Below, piece by piece: positions 46,418 to 54,664 of a stretch of DNA of 54,664 bases; the first letter of the stretch is position 1, and each line of letters opens with the position of its first letter. The translations under genes were made by a program, and so were the position numbers. Source of the DNA: Prevotella sp. (GTDB taxonomy: Bacteria > Bacteroidota > Bacteroidia > Bacteroidales > Bacteroidaceae); the NCBI GenBank assembly GCA_022511065.1, contig JAFLSG010000009.1, positions 1-54,664 on the forward strand, written 5' to 3'. Under the pieces are notes generated by a model. The model saw only the letters and a list, made by a program, of their open reading frames with translations, was not told where the DNA came from and made no database searches.

Positions 46418-48004
46418 ATGTCAGATAAAATTAAACCAAGCGAAGTGTCTCAGGTCTTGATTGACCAGCTGAAGGGCATCTCCAACGCAGAGAAGTTCGA
46501 CGAGGTGGGAACTGTGCTCACCGTGAGCGATGGTGTTGCCCGCATCTACGGCTTGCGTAATGCGGAGGCCAATGAGTTGCTGGAGTTTGAGAACGGCACG
46601 ATGGCCATCGTGATGAACCTTGAGGAAGACAACGTTGGTTGCGTGCTTCTCGGCTCAACGTCGGGCATCAAGGAGGGTATGGTTGTGAAGCGCACTAAGC
46701 GCATCGCTTCCATCCGCGTCAATGACAATATGCTCGGACGCGTCATCAACCCGCTGGGACAAGCCATCGACGGAAAGGGAGAGATTGATTTGAGTGAGGC
46801 ATTTGAGATGCCGCTCGACCGCAAGGCTCCTGGTGTGATTTATCGTCAGCCTGTGAAGGAACCGTTGCAGACGGGTCTGAAGGCTGTCGATTCGATGATT
46901 CCCATCGGCCGTGGACAGCGTGAGTTGATTATCGGTGACCGTCAGACGGGTAAGACCGCCATCGCCGTGGATACCATCATCAATCAGAAGAGTTTCTATG
47001 AGGCAGGTAAGCCTGTCTATTGTATCTATGTGGCTATCGGTCAGAAAGCCAGTACCGTTGCTGCTCTCGTCAGCACGTTGCAGGAGCATGGAGCCATGCC
47101 TTACACGATTGTTGTGTCCGCCACGGCTGCCGATCCTGCTGCTATGCAGTATTATGCGCCGTTTGCAGGTGCTGCCATCGGAGAGTATTTCCGCGACAGA
47201 GGTCATGCTGCTCTCGTGGTTTACGATGACTTGTCAAAGCAAGCCGTTGCTTACCGTGAGGTGTCTCTGATTTTGCGTCGTCCTTCTGGTCGTGAGGCTT
47301 ATCCTGGTGACGTGTTCTACCTGCATTCCCGTCTGTTGGAGCGCGCTGCCAAGATGAATGAACAGCAGGAGGTGGCTGAGCAGATGAATGATCTGCCCGA
47401 GTGCATGAAAGGTCATGTGAAGGGTGGTGGTTCGCTGACTGCATTGCCTATCATTGAGACACAGGCTGGTGACGTGTCGGCTTATATCCCGACCAACGTG
47501 ATTTCCATTACCGACGGTCAGATATTCCTTGAGAGCGATCTCTTCAACCAAGGATTCCGTCCCGCCATCAACGTTGGTATCTCCGTGAGCCGTGTCGGTG
47601 GTTCGGCACAAATCAAGTCTATGAAGAAGGTGGCTGGTACGCTCAAGATTGACCAGGCGCAGTATCGTGAATTGGAGTCATTCTCTAAGTTCTCCAGTGA
47701 TATGGATGCCGTGACTGCCATGACGCTTGACCGTGGTCGTAAGAACAATCAGTTGCTCATTCAGCCGCAGTATAGTCCGATGCCCGTAGGTGAGCAGATT
47801 GCTATCCTCTATTGTGGCGTGCATGGACTGATGCGTGATGTGCCCATTGACAAGGTGCGTGAGTGTCAGGAACAGTTCCTTGATAAGATGCGTTCCACAG
47901 CTCCTGAGGTCATCGAGACACTCGGTAGTGGTAAGATTGACGATGAGACGACCGCAAAGATTGAGGCTGTAATGGCGGACATCGCGGGAACTTATAAAGC
48001 ATGA
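46418..48004 (+). CDS. atpA: F1Fo ATP synthase subunit alpha
   Basis: Non-catalytic nucleotide-binding F1 subunit of 528 residues. It shows Walker A GDRQTGKT (about 172-179), [30 protein letters not shown] in the core, the [34 protein letters not shown] region with Walker B and family signature, and the arginine-finger segment [16 protein letters not shown]. Normal in length and motifs. The gamma gene starts six bases after. Confidence 0.97.
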   Translation: MSDKIKPSEVSQVLIDQLKGISNAEKFDEVGTVLTVSDGVARIYGLRNAEANELLEFENGTMAIVMNLEEDNVGCVLLGSTSGIKEGMVVKRTKRIASIRVNDNMLGRVINPLGQAIDGKGEIDLSEAFEMPLDRKAPGVIYRQPVKEPLQTGLKAVDSMIPIGRGQRELIIGDRQTGKTAIAVDTIINQKSFYEAGKPVYCIYVAIGQKASTVAALVSTLQEHGAMPYTIVVSATAADPAAMQYYAPFAGAAIGEYFRDRGHAALVVYDDLSKQAVAYREVSLILRRPSGREAYPGDVFYLHSRLLERAAKMNEQQEVAEQMNDLPECMKGHVKGGGSLTALPIIETQAGDVSAYIPTNVISITDGQIFLESDLFNQGFRPAINVGISVSRVGGSAQIKSMKKVAGTLKIDQAQYRELESFSKFSSDMDAVTAMTLDRGRKNNQLLIQPQYSPMPVGEQIAILYCGVHGLMRDVPIDKVRECQEQFLDKMRSTAPEVIETLGSGKIDDETTAKIEAVMADIAGTYKA

Positions 48005-48010
48005 TAGCCT

Positions 48011-48982
48011 ATGCCGTCACTCAAAGAGATTAAAGGCCGTATCGCTTCGGTAAACAGCACCCGGAAAATTACCTCTGCAATGAAGATGGTGGCTTCTTCG
48101 AAGCTCCATCATGCACAGGTGGCTATCCAGAATATGCTGCCTTACGAGACGATGCTGGAACACATTCTCAAGTCGTTTCTGGCGGCCGAAGTGGAGGCGC
48201 ACACTATATTCGACAAGGTGCGTCCTGTGAAACGTGTGGCGTTGGTGGTTTATTCCTCCAACAGTTCCCTCTGTGGCGGATTCAATGCCAATGTCATCAA
48301 GCTGATGAACCACACTATCGAAGCCTATGCTGCTGAGATTGGCCTTGAGAACATCGAGGTTTATCCCATTGGCAGAAAGGTGGCAGAAAAAGCTCAGAAG
48401 CAGGGACTGAATGTGCAGGGTGAGTATTCTGCACTTGTTGATAAACCCAACGTGCGTGAGTGTATTGAGATTGCGACGGAGTTGGGAGAGAAATTTGCAA
48501 ATGGCGAGATTGATAAAGTGGAATTGATTTACCATCACTTCAAGAGTGCCGGTTCGCAGATTCTCACCCGCAAGACCTTCTTGCCCATCAATGTGGAAGA
48601 AGAACTTGACCGTGATCATGAGCGTGATTTGACATCCGTAATCGCCACGAAAGAGAGCCAGGAATATCTTCGCAAGCGTGGAGAGCGGGAACGGTCACAA
48701 CAGCAGGAAGAAGTCAAACCATTGCATGATAACTTCCTTGTGGAGCCGGATATGGATACCGTCCTCTCGCAGCTAATTCCGAAACTTGCCCACTTGATGC
48801 TCTACACTGCTTTGCTTGACAGTGCAGCCTCAGAGCATGCGGCTCGTATGGTGGCCATGCAGACGGCAACGGATAATGCAGATGAATTGCTTCGTGTACT
48901 CAATCTGCAGTATAACAAGAGCCGACAACAGGCAATCACCAATGAACTTCTCGACATTGTCGGAGGTTCGGTTAATAACTGA
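48011..48982 (+). CDS. atpG: F1Fo ATP synthase subunit gamma, long form
   Basis: Central rotor shaft. The N-terminal helix (SLKEIKGRIASVNSTRKITSAMKMVASSKL) and C-terminal helix (ARMVAMQTATDNADELLRVLNLQYNKSRQQAITNELLDIVGG) match the family. The 323-residue length is about 35 more than in E. coli; the extra part is a charged helix-like stretch around residues 205-245 (EYLRKRGERERSQQQEEVK). Last gene of the operon, ending six bases before a strong terminator. Confidence 0.95.
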   Translation: MPSLKEIKGRIASVNSTRKITSAMKMVASSKLHHAQVAIQNMLPYETMLEHILKSFLAAEVEAHTIFDKVRPVKRVALVVYSSNSSLCGGFNANVIKLMNHTIEAYAAEIGLENIEVYPIGRKVAEKAQKQGLNVQGEYSALVDKPNVRECIEIATELGEKFANGEIDKVELIYHHFKSAGSQILTRKTFLPINVEEELDRDHERDLTSVIATKESQEYLRKRGERERSQQQEEVKPLHDNFLVEPDMDTVLSQLIPKLAHLMLYTALLDSAASEHAARMVAMQTATDNADELLRVLNLQYNKSRQQAITNELLDIVGGSVNN

Positions 48983-48987
48983 TATAG

Positions 48988-49023
48988 AAAGAGAGCTTGG
49001 TAGAAATACCAAGCTCTCTTTTT
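48988..49023 (+). terminator. Terminator of the ATP synthase operon
   Basis: Perfect 15-base stem (48988-49002 with 49007-49021) around a GAAA tetraloop, running into TTTTT. A textbook Rho-independent terminator right after atpG. It may also serve the convergent phosphatase gene, because the stem is flanked by A on the other side. Confidence 0.92.
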
Positions 49024-49062
49024 CATTTTAGGGAATCTGTATATTAGACTTTTTGTTTTTCC

Positions 49063-50715
49063 TTAATAAATCACTTTCTTGTTTCCTTGAATATAGACTC
49101 CATGCTGTGTCGGGGAATCTACGCGAATCCCGCCAAGATTATAGATAGGTGCATCTGCATCAACAGCATCTTTGGTTGTGGCGCTCTCAATACCTGTACT
49201 TGTCTTTGTCTTGTATTCATTCTTTGCTGCAAGCATCTGCTTTTGGAAATCGCTACTTGTATGGAGACGAGCATAAGCGGCACTTGCAACTAACCGACCG
49301 GCATCAACATCACTCTGCCAGTGAAATCCTGTGATGACACGCCCTTGACCATATTGATAGGCACGCGCCAACAACTCTTCTTGGGCAGCGGGATTGATTT
49401 CAGAAAGAATCATGGCAATCAACCAACTACCAGAGGCATGACCGGAGGGATAAGAACCAGTATAGCGCAACCCTTCATCATCAGCCGGATAACCAGATAT
49501 TTCATCAAACCAGACATAAGGACGAAGATGCATATAGTATGCTTTTGCTTCTTGAGTTGCAGCATTACCCGTAGGATGAACCCGGTCTATCAATTCATAA
49601 ATCTCTGGTGTATTGGAAGCTGAAATCTCCAAACCAAATAATGAAGAGTAAACGTTAGTCCAGTTTTCTGCACTATACTCTACATCGTCTAACGCCATAC
49701 CGCCAACGGTTGTACTGGGATTGCGCATGGTCTTCCCATTCTGATAGTCATAAATATCACAAGCAAAACGAGCAGACACAGAATCAGGAGGAGCAGGGAG
49801 ATAAACTAACACACTGGGAAGGTCTTCAGCAGGAATATATGGCAAAACAGAAGGCACTACAGGCTCATCCGGATCTGGTTCACCTTCACCTTCTCCCTCG
49901 CCTTCTCCTTCTCCTTCACCATCCCCCTCTGCACGGGTGCGAGCATAACTTGCTTTGTAGTTATATTCCGTCTTGGCATTGGCAATCATGGAGTTGAAAC
50001 TGCTCTCGGCATGGAACCGCGAGAGTAGGGCAGTAGCAAGCAGACGACCGGCATAGCTGTCACTATCCCAGTTAAAGCCCGCAATCACGGAGCTGGTTCC
50101 GTACTGATAGCCACGCAACAAGACTTGCTCTTGGCGGTCAGGACAAACTTCAGTGAGAATCAGACCATAAAGCCAACCCATCATCGCCGGGACTGCGGGA
50201 TAAGAGCTTGTCGTAGAATAAGTATTCTCTAAACTGGGCACCAACGATGATTCCTTATACTGAGTGAATGGCCGCAACAGCGTGTAGGACGTTTGAGTGG
50301 CTGCTACGGAACGGTCGCCCATACGAAGGGCATAGTCAAACAACTCATAAATGTTGGGCGTAGCCTGACGAGACATCTCTATACCTACAACCGAGGAGAA
50401 TGCAGACAAGTATGACTCCACTTGATGTTGCATATCCATTGCAGCCTGTGCGCCTTCAGGCGTATTACGCTGCGACTTTCCCCATTTGTATTGTATCTGG
50501 TCATTGACAAATGCCATCGGGGCGGTCTGAAACTTTGCAGGCTCTGGCAGGAAAGCAGCACCATTAGGTACGCCTTGCGCATGCACGGGAGCAGTTGCAC
50601 CACCTAACAAGGTTATCAACAAGACAACGAGTGCGTTTCTTAACACTACATATTGAATGGCCTCTGTCTTATGGGATTGTCTTTTTACAAATCCGAATTT
50701 TGCGGGAATGTTCAT
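49063..50715 (-). CDS. Two-lobed PAP2 / class A acid phosphatase with a degenerate N-terminal lobe
   Basis: Secreted protein of 550 residues with two PAP2 lobes joined by an EG-repeat linker (263-279). A signal peptide ends at APVHAQ. The C-terminal lobe has the full class A non-specific acid phosphatase signature: Lys391 and Arg398-Pro399 (K-x6-RP), PSGH (423-426), then Arg459, His465 and Asp469. The N-terminal lobe aligns throughout, but Gln141 replaces Lys, PAVP (173-176) replaces PSGH, Ser209 replaces Arg and Asn215 replaces His; only Arg148-Pro149 and Asp219 remain. It should be catalytically dead. The C-terminus (IYNLGGIRV...GVYIQGNKKVIY) resembles the tail of Prevotella secreted proteins and may direct type IX export. 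It follows the acidic-tail gene by 26 bases. Confidence 0.88.
   Translation of the reverse strand: MNIPAKFGFVKRQSHKTEAIQYVVLRNALVVLLITLLGGATAPVHAQGVPNGAAFLPEPAKFQTAPMAFVNDQIQYKWGKSQRNTPEGAQAAMDMQHQVESYLSAFSSVVGIEMSRQATPNIYELFDYALRMGDRSVAATQTSYTLLRPFTQYKESSLVPSLENTYSTTSSYPAVPAMMGWLYGLILTEVCPDRQEQVLLRGYQYGTSSVIAGFNWDSDSYAGRLLATALLSRFHAESSFNSMIANAKTEYNYKASYARTRAEGDGEGEGEGEGEGEGEPDPDEPVVPSVLPYIPAEDLPSVLVYLPAPPDSVSARFACDIYDYQNGKTMRNPSTTVGGMALDDVEYSAENWTNVYSSLFGLEISASNTPEIYELIDRVHPTGNAATQEAKAYYMHLRPYVWFDEISGYPADDEGLRYTGSYPSGHASGSWLIAMILSEINPAAQEELLARAYQYGQGRVITGFHWQSDVDAGRLVASAAYARLHTSSDFQKQMLAAKNEYKTKTSTGIESATTKDAVDADAPIYNLGGIRVDSPTQHGVYIQGNKKVIY
49879..49929. repeat. Hexamer repeat coding the Glu-Gly linker
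   Basis: On the minus strand about eight units of GARGGN encode alternating Glu-Gly (one Asp) between the two lobes of the phosphatase. As the unit is six bases, slippage would change linker length but not the frame. Confidence 0.75.
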
Positions 50716-50741
50716 AAATGAAAATTGGTGGTTATGCGATT

Positions 50742-51578
50742 TTACTCATCAACGAAATCAAGCAGGTTAGCAGCCTCTTCATCAGGGTCGCCAGTACCTA
50801 AGTCCATCATGGTGGAGTAGTTGTCCTCCGTGATTTCATCATCATCGGGGTCTTCCACCTCAGCCTCGTCCTCGTCAGGAGAATTATAGTTGTCCTCCTC
50901 TTCGTAGTCGCTGTCATCCTCGTCGCCTTCCTCGAGGTCTTCATCATCGTCGCGCTTGCCAAACTGCATCCGCAACTTTTCTGGCTCGGGCTTCAACTTG
51001 GCAAAGATGGCCTCCACCCATCCGCCTTTTTCCACCTCAAGCACGTCGTAGCCGTCCTGCACCTTCTTCTCATACATGCCACCCTTCTTGTGCAGACGGT
51101 CTTTGGGCAGGGTGGTCGTCGAGATGTCAAACGCACTCTGGATGATGTCCTGAATAGACTGCGACAGCGAGTCCCATCCGCCGCCGAAGTTACGGTCGAG
51201 CACCTCCACGAGTTTGGCGGCTGAGATGTGGCGTATATTCTCATAGGTGAGGTCGGTGACGCGCATGATGGGGCGCTTTTTGATGGCCCACACATACTTC
51301 AAGGTCTCGTCAAACTTCACCTGAGTCACCTTGTAACCCCGCTTCTCGTAGCTTTTCTTCACCGCCGGCGCATCGTCATGGATTTCCTCTATCAGGAAAG
51401 CACTCTTGAAGATGTCAAGGTAGTGATGAATGTTCTCCCGCACTTCCGCATCCTTCGTCGCAGCATCCCACATACGGAACACGTCGTTCTCTTGGATGTC
51501 CCAGACACTGCTCTTGGTGATTGATTTTATGGATAGTGACGGATTACTCTCTGGTTGCTGTTGCTTCGTTCTTGCCAT
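50742..51578 (-). CDS. Unrecognised protein with a hyperacidic C-terminal tail
   Basis: Product of 278 residues that I do not recognise. There is no signal peptide or membrane segment, so it is probably cytoplasmic. Residues 1-205 look folded and mixed in charge, with several Trp/Tyr-rich stretches (LKYVWAIKKRPIMRVTDL, then NFGGGWDSLSQSIQDIIQSAFD). Residues 210-278 are a tail with 37 Asp or Glu among 69. Such tails occur in chaperone-like, histone-binding and DNA-mimic proteins, but nothing here decides between these. It has its own promoter 19 bases upstream, is divergent from rarA, and the phosphatase gene follows 26 bases after it. Confidence 0.75.
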   Translation of the reverse strand: MARTKQQQPESNPSLSIKSITKSSVWDIQENDVFRMWDAATKDAEVRENIHHYLDIFKSAFLIEEIHDDAPAVKKSYEKRGYKVTQVKFDETLKYVWAIKKRPIMRVTDLTYENIRHISAAKLVEVLDRNFGGGWDSLSQSIQDIIQSAFDISTTTLPKDRLHKKGGMYEKKVQDGYDVLEVEKGGWVEAIFAKLKPEPEKLRMQFGKRDDDEDLEEGDEDDSDYEEEDNYNSPDEDEAEVEDPDDDEITEDNYSTMMDLGTGDPDEEAANLLDFVDE

Positions 51579-51597
51579 GCTATTTTGATTTTGTCTG

Positions 51598-51627
51598 CAA
51601 ATGTAACACTTTATTTCCTATTGGCAA
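51598..51627 (-). promoter_or_regulatory. Promoter of the acidic-tail gene
   Basis: On the minus strand TTG (51627-51625), a 19-base spacer and TACATTTG (51605-51598), ending 19 bases before the ATG at 51578. It also probably serves the phosphatase gene downstream. Confidence 0.6.
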
Positions 51628-51644
51628 TATTTTGGGTCATATTT

Positions 51645-51675
51645 TTTGTGATTTTCACATTTTGGCGTAACTTTG
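51645..51675 (+). promoter_or_regulatory. Promoter of rarA
   Basis: TTTG at 51645-51648, a 19-base spacer and TAACTTTG at 51668-51675, ending eight bases before the rarA ATG. It is a close consensus match with almost no leader. Confidence 0.7.
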
Positions 51676-51683
51676 CACCCATT

Positions 51684-52958
51684 ATGGCACAACCCTTGGC
51701 GGAAAGACTACGCCCCCGCACGCTCGATGAATATATCGGTCAGCAGCACTTGGTCGGCGAGGGTGCCGTCCTGCGAAAGATGATAGACGCAGGGCGCATT
51801 TCGTCGTTTATCCTATGGGGACCGCCGGGTGTTGGCAAGACCACGCTTGCGCAGATTATCGCCCACCGCTTGGAGACACCTTTCTATACACTCTCTGCCG
51901 TGACGAGCGGCGTGAAAGATGTGCGCGAGGTGATAGAGAAGGCACAGAAGGGCAGATTCTTCAACGAGGCTTCACCCATTCTGTTCATCGACGAGATTCA
52001 CCGCTTTTCCAAGTCTCAGCAAGACTCGCTGCTCGGTGCGGTCGAAAAGGGTATCGTCACGCTGATAGGTGCCACCACGGAGAACCCCTCGTTTGAGGTC
52101 ATCCGCCCGTTGCTTTCCCGTTGCCAGCTCTATGTGCTGAAGTCATTGGAGAAAGACGATTTGCTCAATCTGCTGAACCGTGCCGTTACTACGGACATCA
52201 TTCTGAAGGAGAGGAATATCACGTTGCAAGAGACGGATGCCCTGCTTCGATTTAGCGGAGGGGATGCCCGTAAGTTGTTGAACATATTGGAGTTGGTCGT
52301 AGAGGCTGAAGCATCGGAAGAAGTGGTGATTACCGATGAACTCGTCGTGAATCGCCTTCAGCAGAATCCGCTTGCCTACGATAAGGACGGCGAGATGCAC
52401 TACGACATCATCTCGGCATTCATCAAGAGCATCCGAGGCTCCGACCCCGATGCCGCCCTCTATTGGTTGGCACGGATGATAGAGGGTGGGGAAGACCCGC
52501 AGTTCATTGCCCGCCGCTTGGTTATCAGCGCCTCCGAGGACATCGGTTTGGCGAACCCTAATGCGCTGCTGCTTGCCAATGCCGCCTTCGATGCGGTGAT
52601 GAAGATAGGATGGCCCGAGGGCAGAATACCCTTGGCGGAGGCGACCGTCTATCTCGCCACCTCGCCCAAAAGCAACAGCGCCTATCTCGGCATCGACGCG
52701 GCACTCGCATTGGTGCGGCAAACGGGCAATCAACCTGTGCCGCTCCCCATACGCAACGCCCCCACGCAGCTGATGAAAGAACTCGGCTACAGCGACGGCT
52801 ACCAATATCCACACGACCATCCCGGCCACTTCATCCCCCAGCAGTATCTTCCCGACAGCCTCGTAAACGAGCGCCTGTGGCATGGGCAGCACAACCCGAC
52901 GGAGGAGAAGATGTGGCAGCGCATGGTGAACTACTGGGGCAAGAGATACGAAACTTGA
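51684..52958 (+). CDS. rarA: Replication-associated recombination protein RarA
   Basis: AAA+ ATPase related to clamp loaders (MgsA/RarA/WRNIP1) that acts at stalled replication forks. The 424-residue product begins PLAERLRPRTLDEYIGQQHLVG, with Walker A GPPGVGKTT, Walker B LFIDEIHRF, sensor 1 GATTENPSFEV and the C-terminal tetramer domain (ALYWLARMIEGGEDPQFIARRLVI). The frame extends upstream to 51555, but the promoter box at 51668-51675 and the family N-terminus fix the ATG at 51684. The channel gene follows after four bases. Confidence 0.95.
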   Translation: MAQPLAERLRPRTLDEYIGQQHLVGEGAVLRKMIDAGRISSFILWGPPGVGKTTLAQIIAHRLETPFYTLSAVTSGVKDVREVIEKAQKGRFFNEASPILFIDEIHRFSKSQQDSLLGAVEKGIVTLIGATTENPSFEVIRPLLSRCQLYVLKSLEKDDLLNLLNRAVTTDIILKERNITLQETDALLRFSGGDARKLLNILELVVEAEASEEVVITDELVVNRLQQNPLAYDKDGEMHYDIISAFIKSIRGSDPDAALYWLARMIEGGEDPQFIARRLVISASEDIGLANPNALLLANAAFDAVMKIGWPEGRIPLAEATVYLATSPKSNSAYLGIDAALALVRQTGNQPVPLPIRNAPTQLMKELGYSDGYQYPHDHPGHFIPQQYLPDSLVNERLWHGQHNPTEEKMWQRMVNYWGKRYET

Positions 52959-52962
52959 CATC

Positions 52963-53598
52963 ATGACAGACATCGACTTTGAGATACTCACCTTACAGAG
53001 GATTATAGAGCTTCTGGGCACGTTTGCCTTCGCCATCTCCGGCATCCGCCATGCGGCGGCAAAGCATTTCGACTGGTTTGGCGGCTACGTGTGCGGCATC
53101 GCCGTTGCTATCGGCGGCGGAACGATACGCGACGTGATGCTCGGCACGACTCCCTTCTGGATGACCACACCTATCTATATGATATGCACGGCGGTGGCTT
53201 TGCTCACCGTGGTATTCTTCAACCGCTGGATGGAGCCGCTGAAGAATGCCTGGTTTGTGTTCGACACGCTTGGCTTGGCGCTCTTCACCATTGCCGGCAT
53301 CCACAAGAGCCTCGCCTTCGGGCAACCCTTCTGGGTGGCGGTCATCATGGGCTGCATCACCGGCTCTGCGGGTGGCGTCATCCGCGATGTGCTGCTCAAC
53401 AATGAGCCGGTCATCTTCCACAAGGAGATCTATGCGATGGCGTGTGTGCTCGGCGGCGTGGTCTATTGGGCATCCGTGGCACTCGGATTGTCGGCTGAAC
53501 TCGGCGCGCTTATCAGCTTTGCCGTCACCTGCCTGATTCGCTTCCTCGCCGTGCGCTACCATATATCGCTGCCCGTGCTGAAAGGGGAGGAGAAATAA
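52963..53598 (+). CDS. TRIC-type (YadS/UPF0126) cation channel family protein
   Basis: Inner-membrane protein of 211 residues with about seven hydrophobic segments in two repeats, each carrying the family motif GGGTIRDV and GGVIRDV. Prokaryotic TRIC proteins form trimeric cation channels; some relatives are linked to glycine or amino-acid transport, so the real substrate is open. Start ATG at 52963, four bases after the rarA stop, so the two are co-transcribed. Confidence 0.88.
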   Translation: MTDIDFEILTLQRIIELLGTFAFAISGIRHAAAKHFDWFGGYVCGIAVAIGGGTIRDVMLGTTPFWMTTPIYMICTAVALLTVVFFNRWMEPLKNAWFVFDTLGLALFTIAGIHKSLAFGQPFWVAVIMGCITGSAGGVIRDVLLNNEPVIFHKEIYAMACVLGGVVYWASVALGLSAELGALISFAVTCLIRFLAVRYHISLPVLKGEEK

Positions 53599-53631
53599 GA
53601 TTTTTAACGCTCATACAAATAGAACGACGAT

Positions 53632-54664
53632 ATGGCAGAACAGAAAGACAACGCCCGCCGCAGGGCGAGAAGACCACAACCCGTGGAGAACACCTACGGA
53701 CACTTGCAGCCGCAGGCGTTGGAGATGGAGAAGGCAGTGCTTGGCGCACTGATGATAGACAAGGAGGCTTATGGAGTCGTCTGCGAGACCCTGCGCCCCG
53801 AGAGCTTCTATGAGCCGCGCAACCAGATGGTCTATACCGCCATCCGCGACCTGAGCATGTCGGAGAAGCCCGTGGATGTGCTGACCGTCACCGAGCAACT
53901 TGCCAAGCTCGGCATGCTCGAGGAGGTGGGCGGCCCCGGCTATGTGGCTGAACTGAGTTCGCGCGTGGCATCGTCTGCCAACATCGAGTACCACGCTAAC
54001 GTCATCGCGCAGAAGTCGCTTGCCCGTCAGCTCATATCCTTCGCAAGCGTCATCGAGACCAAGGCATTCGATGAGACCGTCGATGTGGAGGAGCTGATGC
54101 AGGAGGCAGAAGGTTCGCTATTCGAACTCTCGCAGCGCAACATGAAGAAAGACTACACCGCCATCGACCCCGTCATCTCACAGGCGCTCAAAGTGCTGAC
54201 CGCCGCCGCCGCGAACACCGACGGACTGACGGGTATCTCGACGGGCTATTACAAACTCGACGACATCACGAGCGGTTGGCAGAACTCCGACCTCGTGATT
54301 ATCGCCGGTCGCCCCGCGATGGGTAAGACCTCGTTCGCCCTCTCGATGGCAAAGACGATTGCCGCCGACCTCCGTGTGCCGATGGCGTTCTTCTCGTTGG
54401 AAATGTCTAACGTGCAGTTGGTGAACCGCCTCATATCGAATGCCTGCGAGATTGAAGGCTCCAAGATACTCAACGGTCAGCTGAAGCCCGACGAGTGGGA
54501 CCGTCTTGACAAGCGCATCAACAACCTGCTCGGTGCCCCGCTCTATATTGACGACACACCCGGACTTTCCGTGTTCGAGCTTCGCACGAAGGCACGCCGC
54601 TTGGTGCGTGAGCATGGCGTGAAGCTCATCATGATAGACTACTTGCAGCTGATGAACGCCAACG
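53632..54664 (+). CDS. dnaB: Replicative DNA helicase DnaB, 3' end outside the window
   Basis: Hexameric helicase that unwinds DNA at the replication fork. Residues 1-344 are present and the frame is open to the window end. After a basic N-terminal stretch comes the DnaB N-terminal domain (PQALEMEKAVLGALMIDKEAY, about 27-47) and the linker. The RecA-like core has GISTGYYKLDDITSGWQ, Walker A GRPAMGKT (226-233), FFSLEMS and the Walker B IMIDYLQLM near the cut end. ATG at 53632, 33 bases after the channel gene; an A-rich stretch precedes it. Confidence 0.95.
   Translation, partial: MAEQKDNARRRARRPQPVENTYGHLQPQALEMEKAVLGALMIDKEAYGVVCETLRPESFYEPRNQMVYTAIRDLSMSEKPVDVLTVTEQLAKLGMLEEVGGPGYVAELSSRVASSANIEYHANVIAQKSLARQLISFASVIETKAFDETVDVEELMQEAEGSLFELSQRNMKKDYTAIDPVISQALKVLTAAAANTDGLTGISTGYYKLDDITSGWQNSDLVIIAGRPAMGKTSFALSMAKTIAADLRVPMAFFSLEMSNVQLVNRLISNACEIEGSKILNGQLKPDEWDRLDKRINNLLGAPLYIDDTPGLSVFELRTKARRLVREHGVKLIMIDYLQLMNAN

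Noticed and set aside
49879..49929. CRISPR-like or transposon-related repeat
   Set aside because: The repeats are uninterrupted hexamers in frame within a coding region, without spacers or terminal repeats.

Overview
The window looks like a chromosomal segment of a member of the Bacteroidales, most likely Prevotella or a close relative. Three things point there. Many genes are preceded by the Bacteroidetes -7 promoter box TAnnTTTG rather than an E. coli-type -10. The gene content is typical: a Na+-NQR operon, an ATP synthase operon in the order atpD-C-x-B-E-F-H-A-G, a DUF3667 protein, a hybrid two-component-like propeller regulator and a mannan cluster ordered as in Bacteroides fragilis. One secreted protein also ends in a Prevotella-style C-terminal tail. 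No rRNA, tRNA, CRISPR array, insertion sequence or prophage was seen. The genes appear intact.

Layout. Positions 101-7589 hold pgk (minus), ridA with an overlapping DUF3667 gene, radA (minus), and a substrate-binding lipoprotein gene overlapping a TPR protein gene. Positions 7627-14396 are a compact minus-strand run: kdsA, kdsD, a large propeller regulator and a secreted phospholipase D/cardiolipin-synthase-like enzyme. mscS-like and nagK-like genes follow in divergent orientation. A 476-base AT-rich spacer (17803-18278) carries concentric inverted repeats around a perfect 38-bp palindrome. Positions 18279-25861 are a beta-mannan operon: GH5, acetyl esterase, GH26, GH130 phosphorylase, GPH symporter and mannobiose 2-epimerase, with truA overlapping the last gene. 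A DMT transporter and a convergent tamB-like gene come next.

Positions 32329-48982 are an energy block. It runs nqrABCDEF, nhaD, pfkA, a P-loop/CYTH protein, a strong terminator, then the F1Fo ATP synthase operon and a second strong terminator. The last part holds a two-lobed acid phosphatase and a protein with a very acidic tail (both minus), then rarA, a TRIC-type channel gene and the start of dnaB, which runs off the end.

How the genes work together. The mannan genes describe cleavage and deacetylation outside the cytoplasm, uptake of mannobiose, epimerisation to mannosyl-glucose and phosphorolysis. NQR pumps Na+, NhaD exchanges Na+ for H+, and the c-subunit residues suggest a proton-driven ATP synthase, so NhaD could link the two gradients. 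The most unusual items are three. The propeller/AraC regulator has lost the kinase histidine, the whole ATPase domain and the receiver aspartate. The phosphatase has an N-terminal lobe lacking nearly all catalytic residues. The third is the concentric inverted repeats before the mannan operon.
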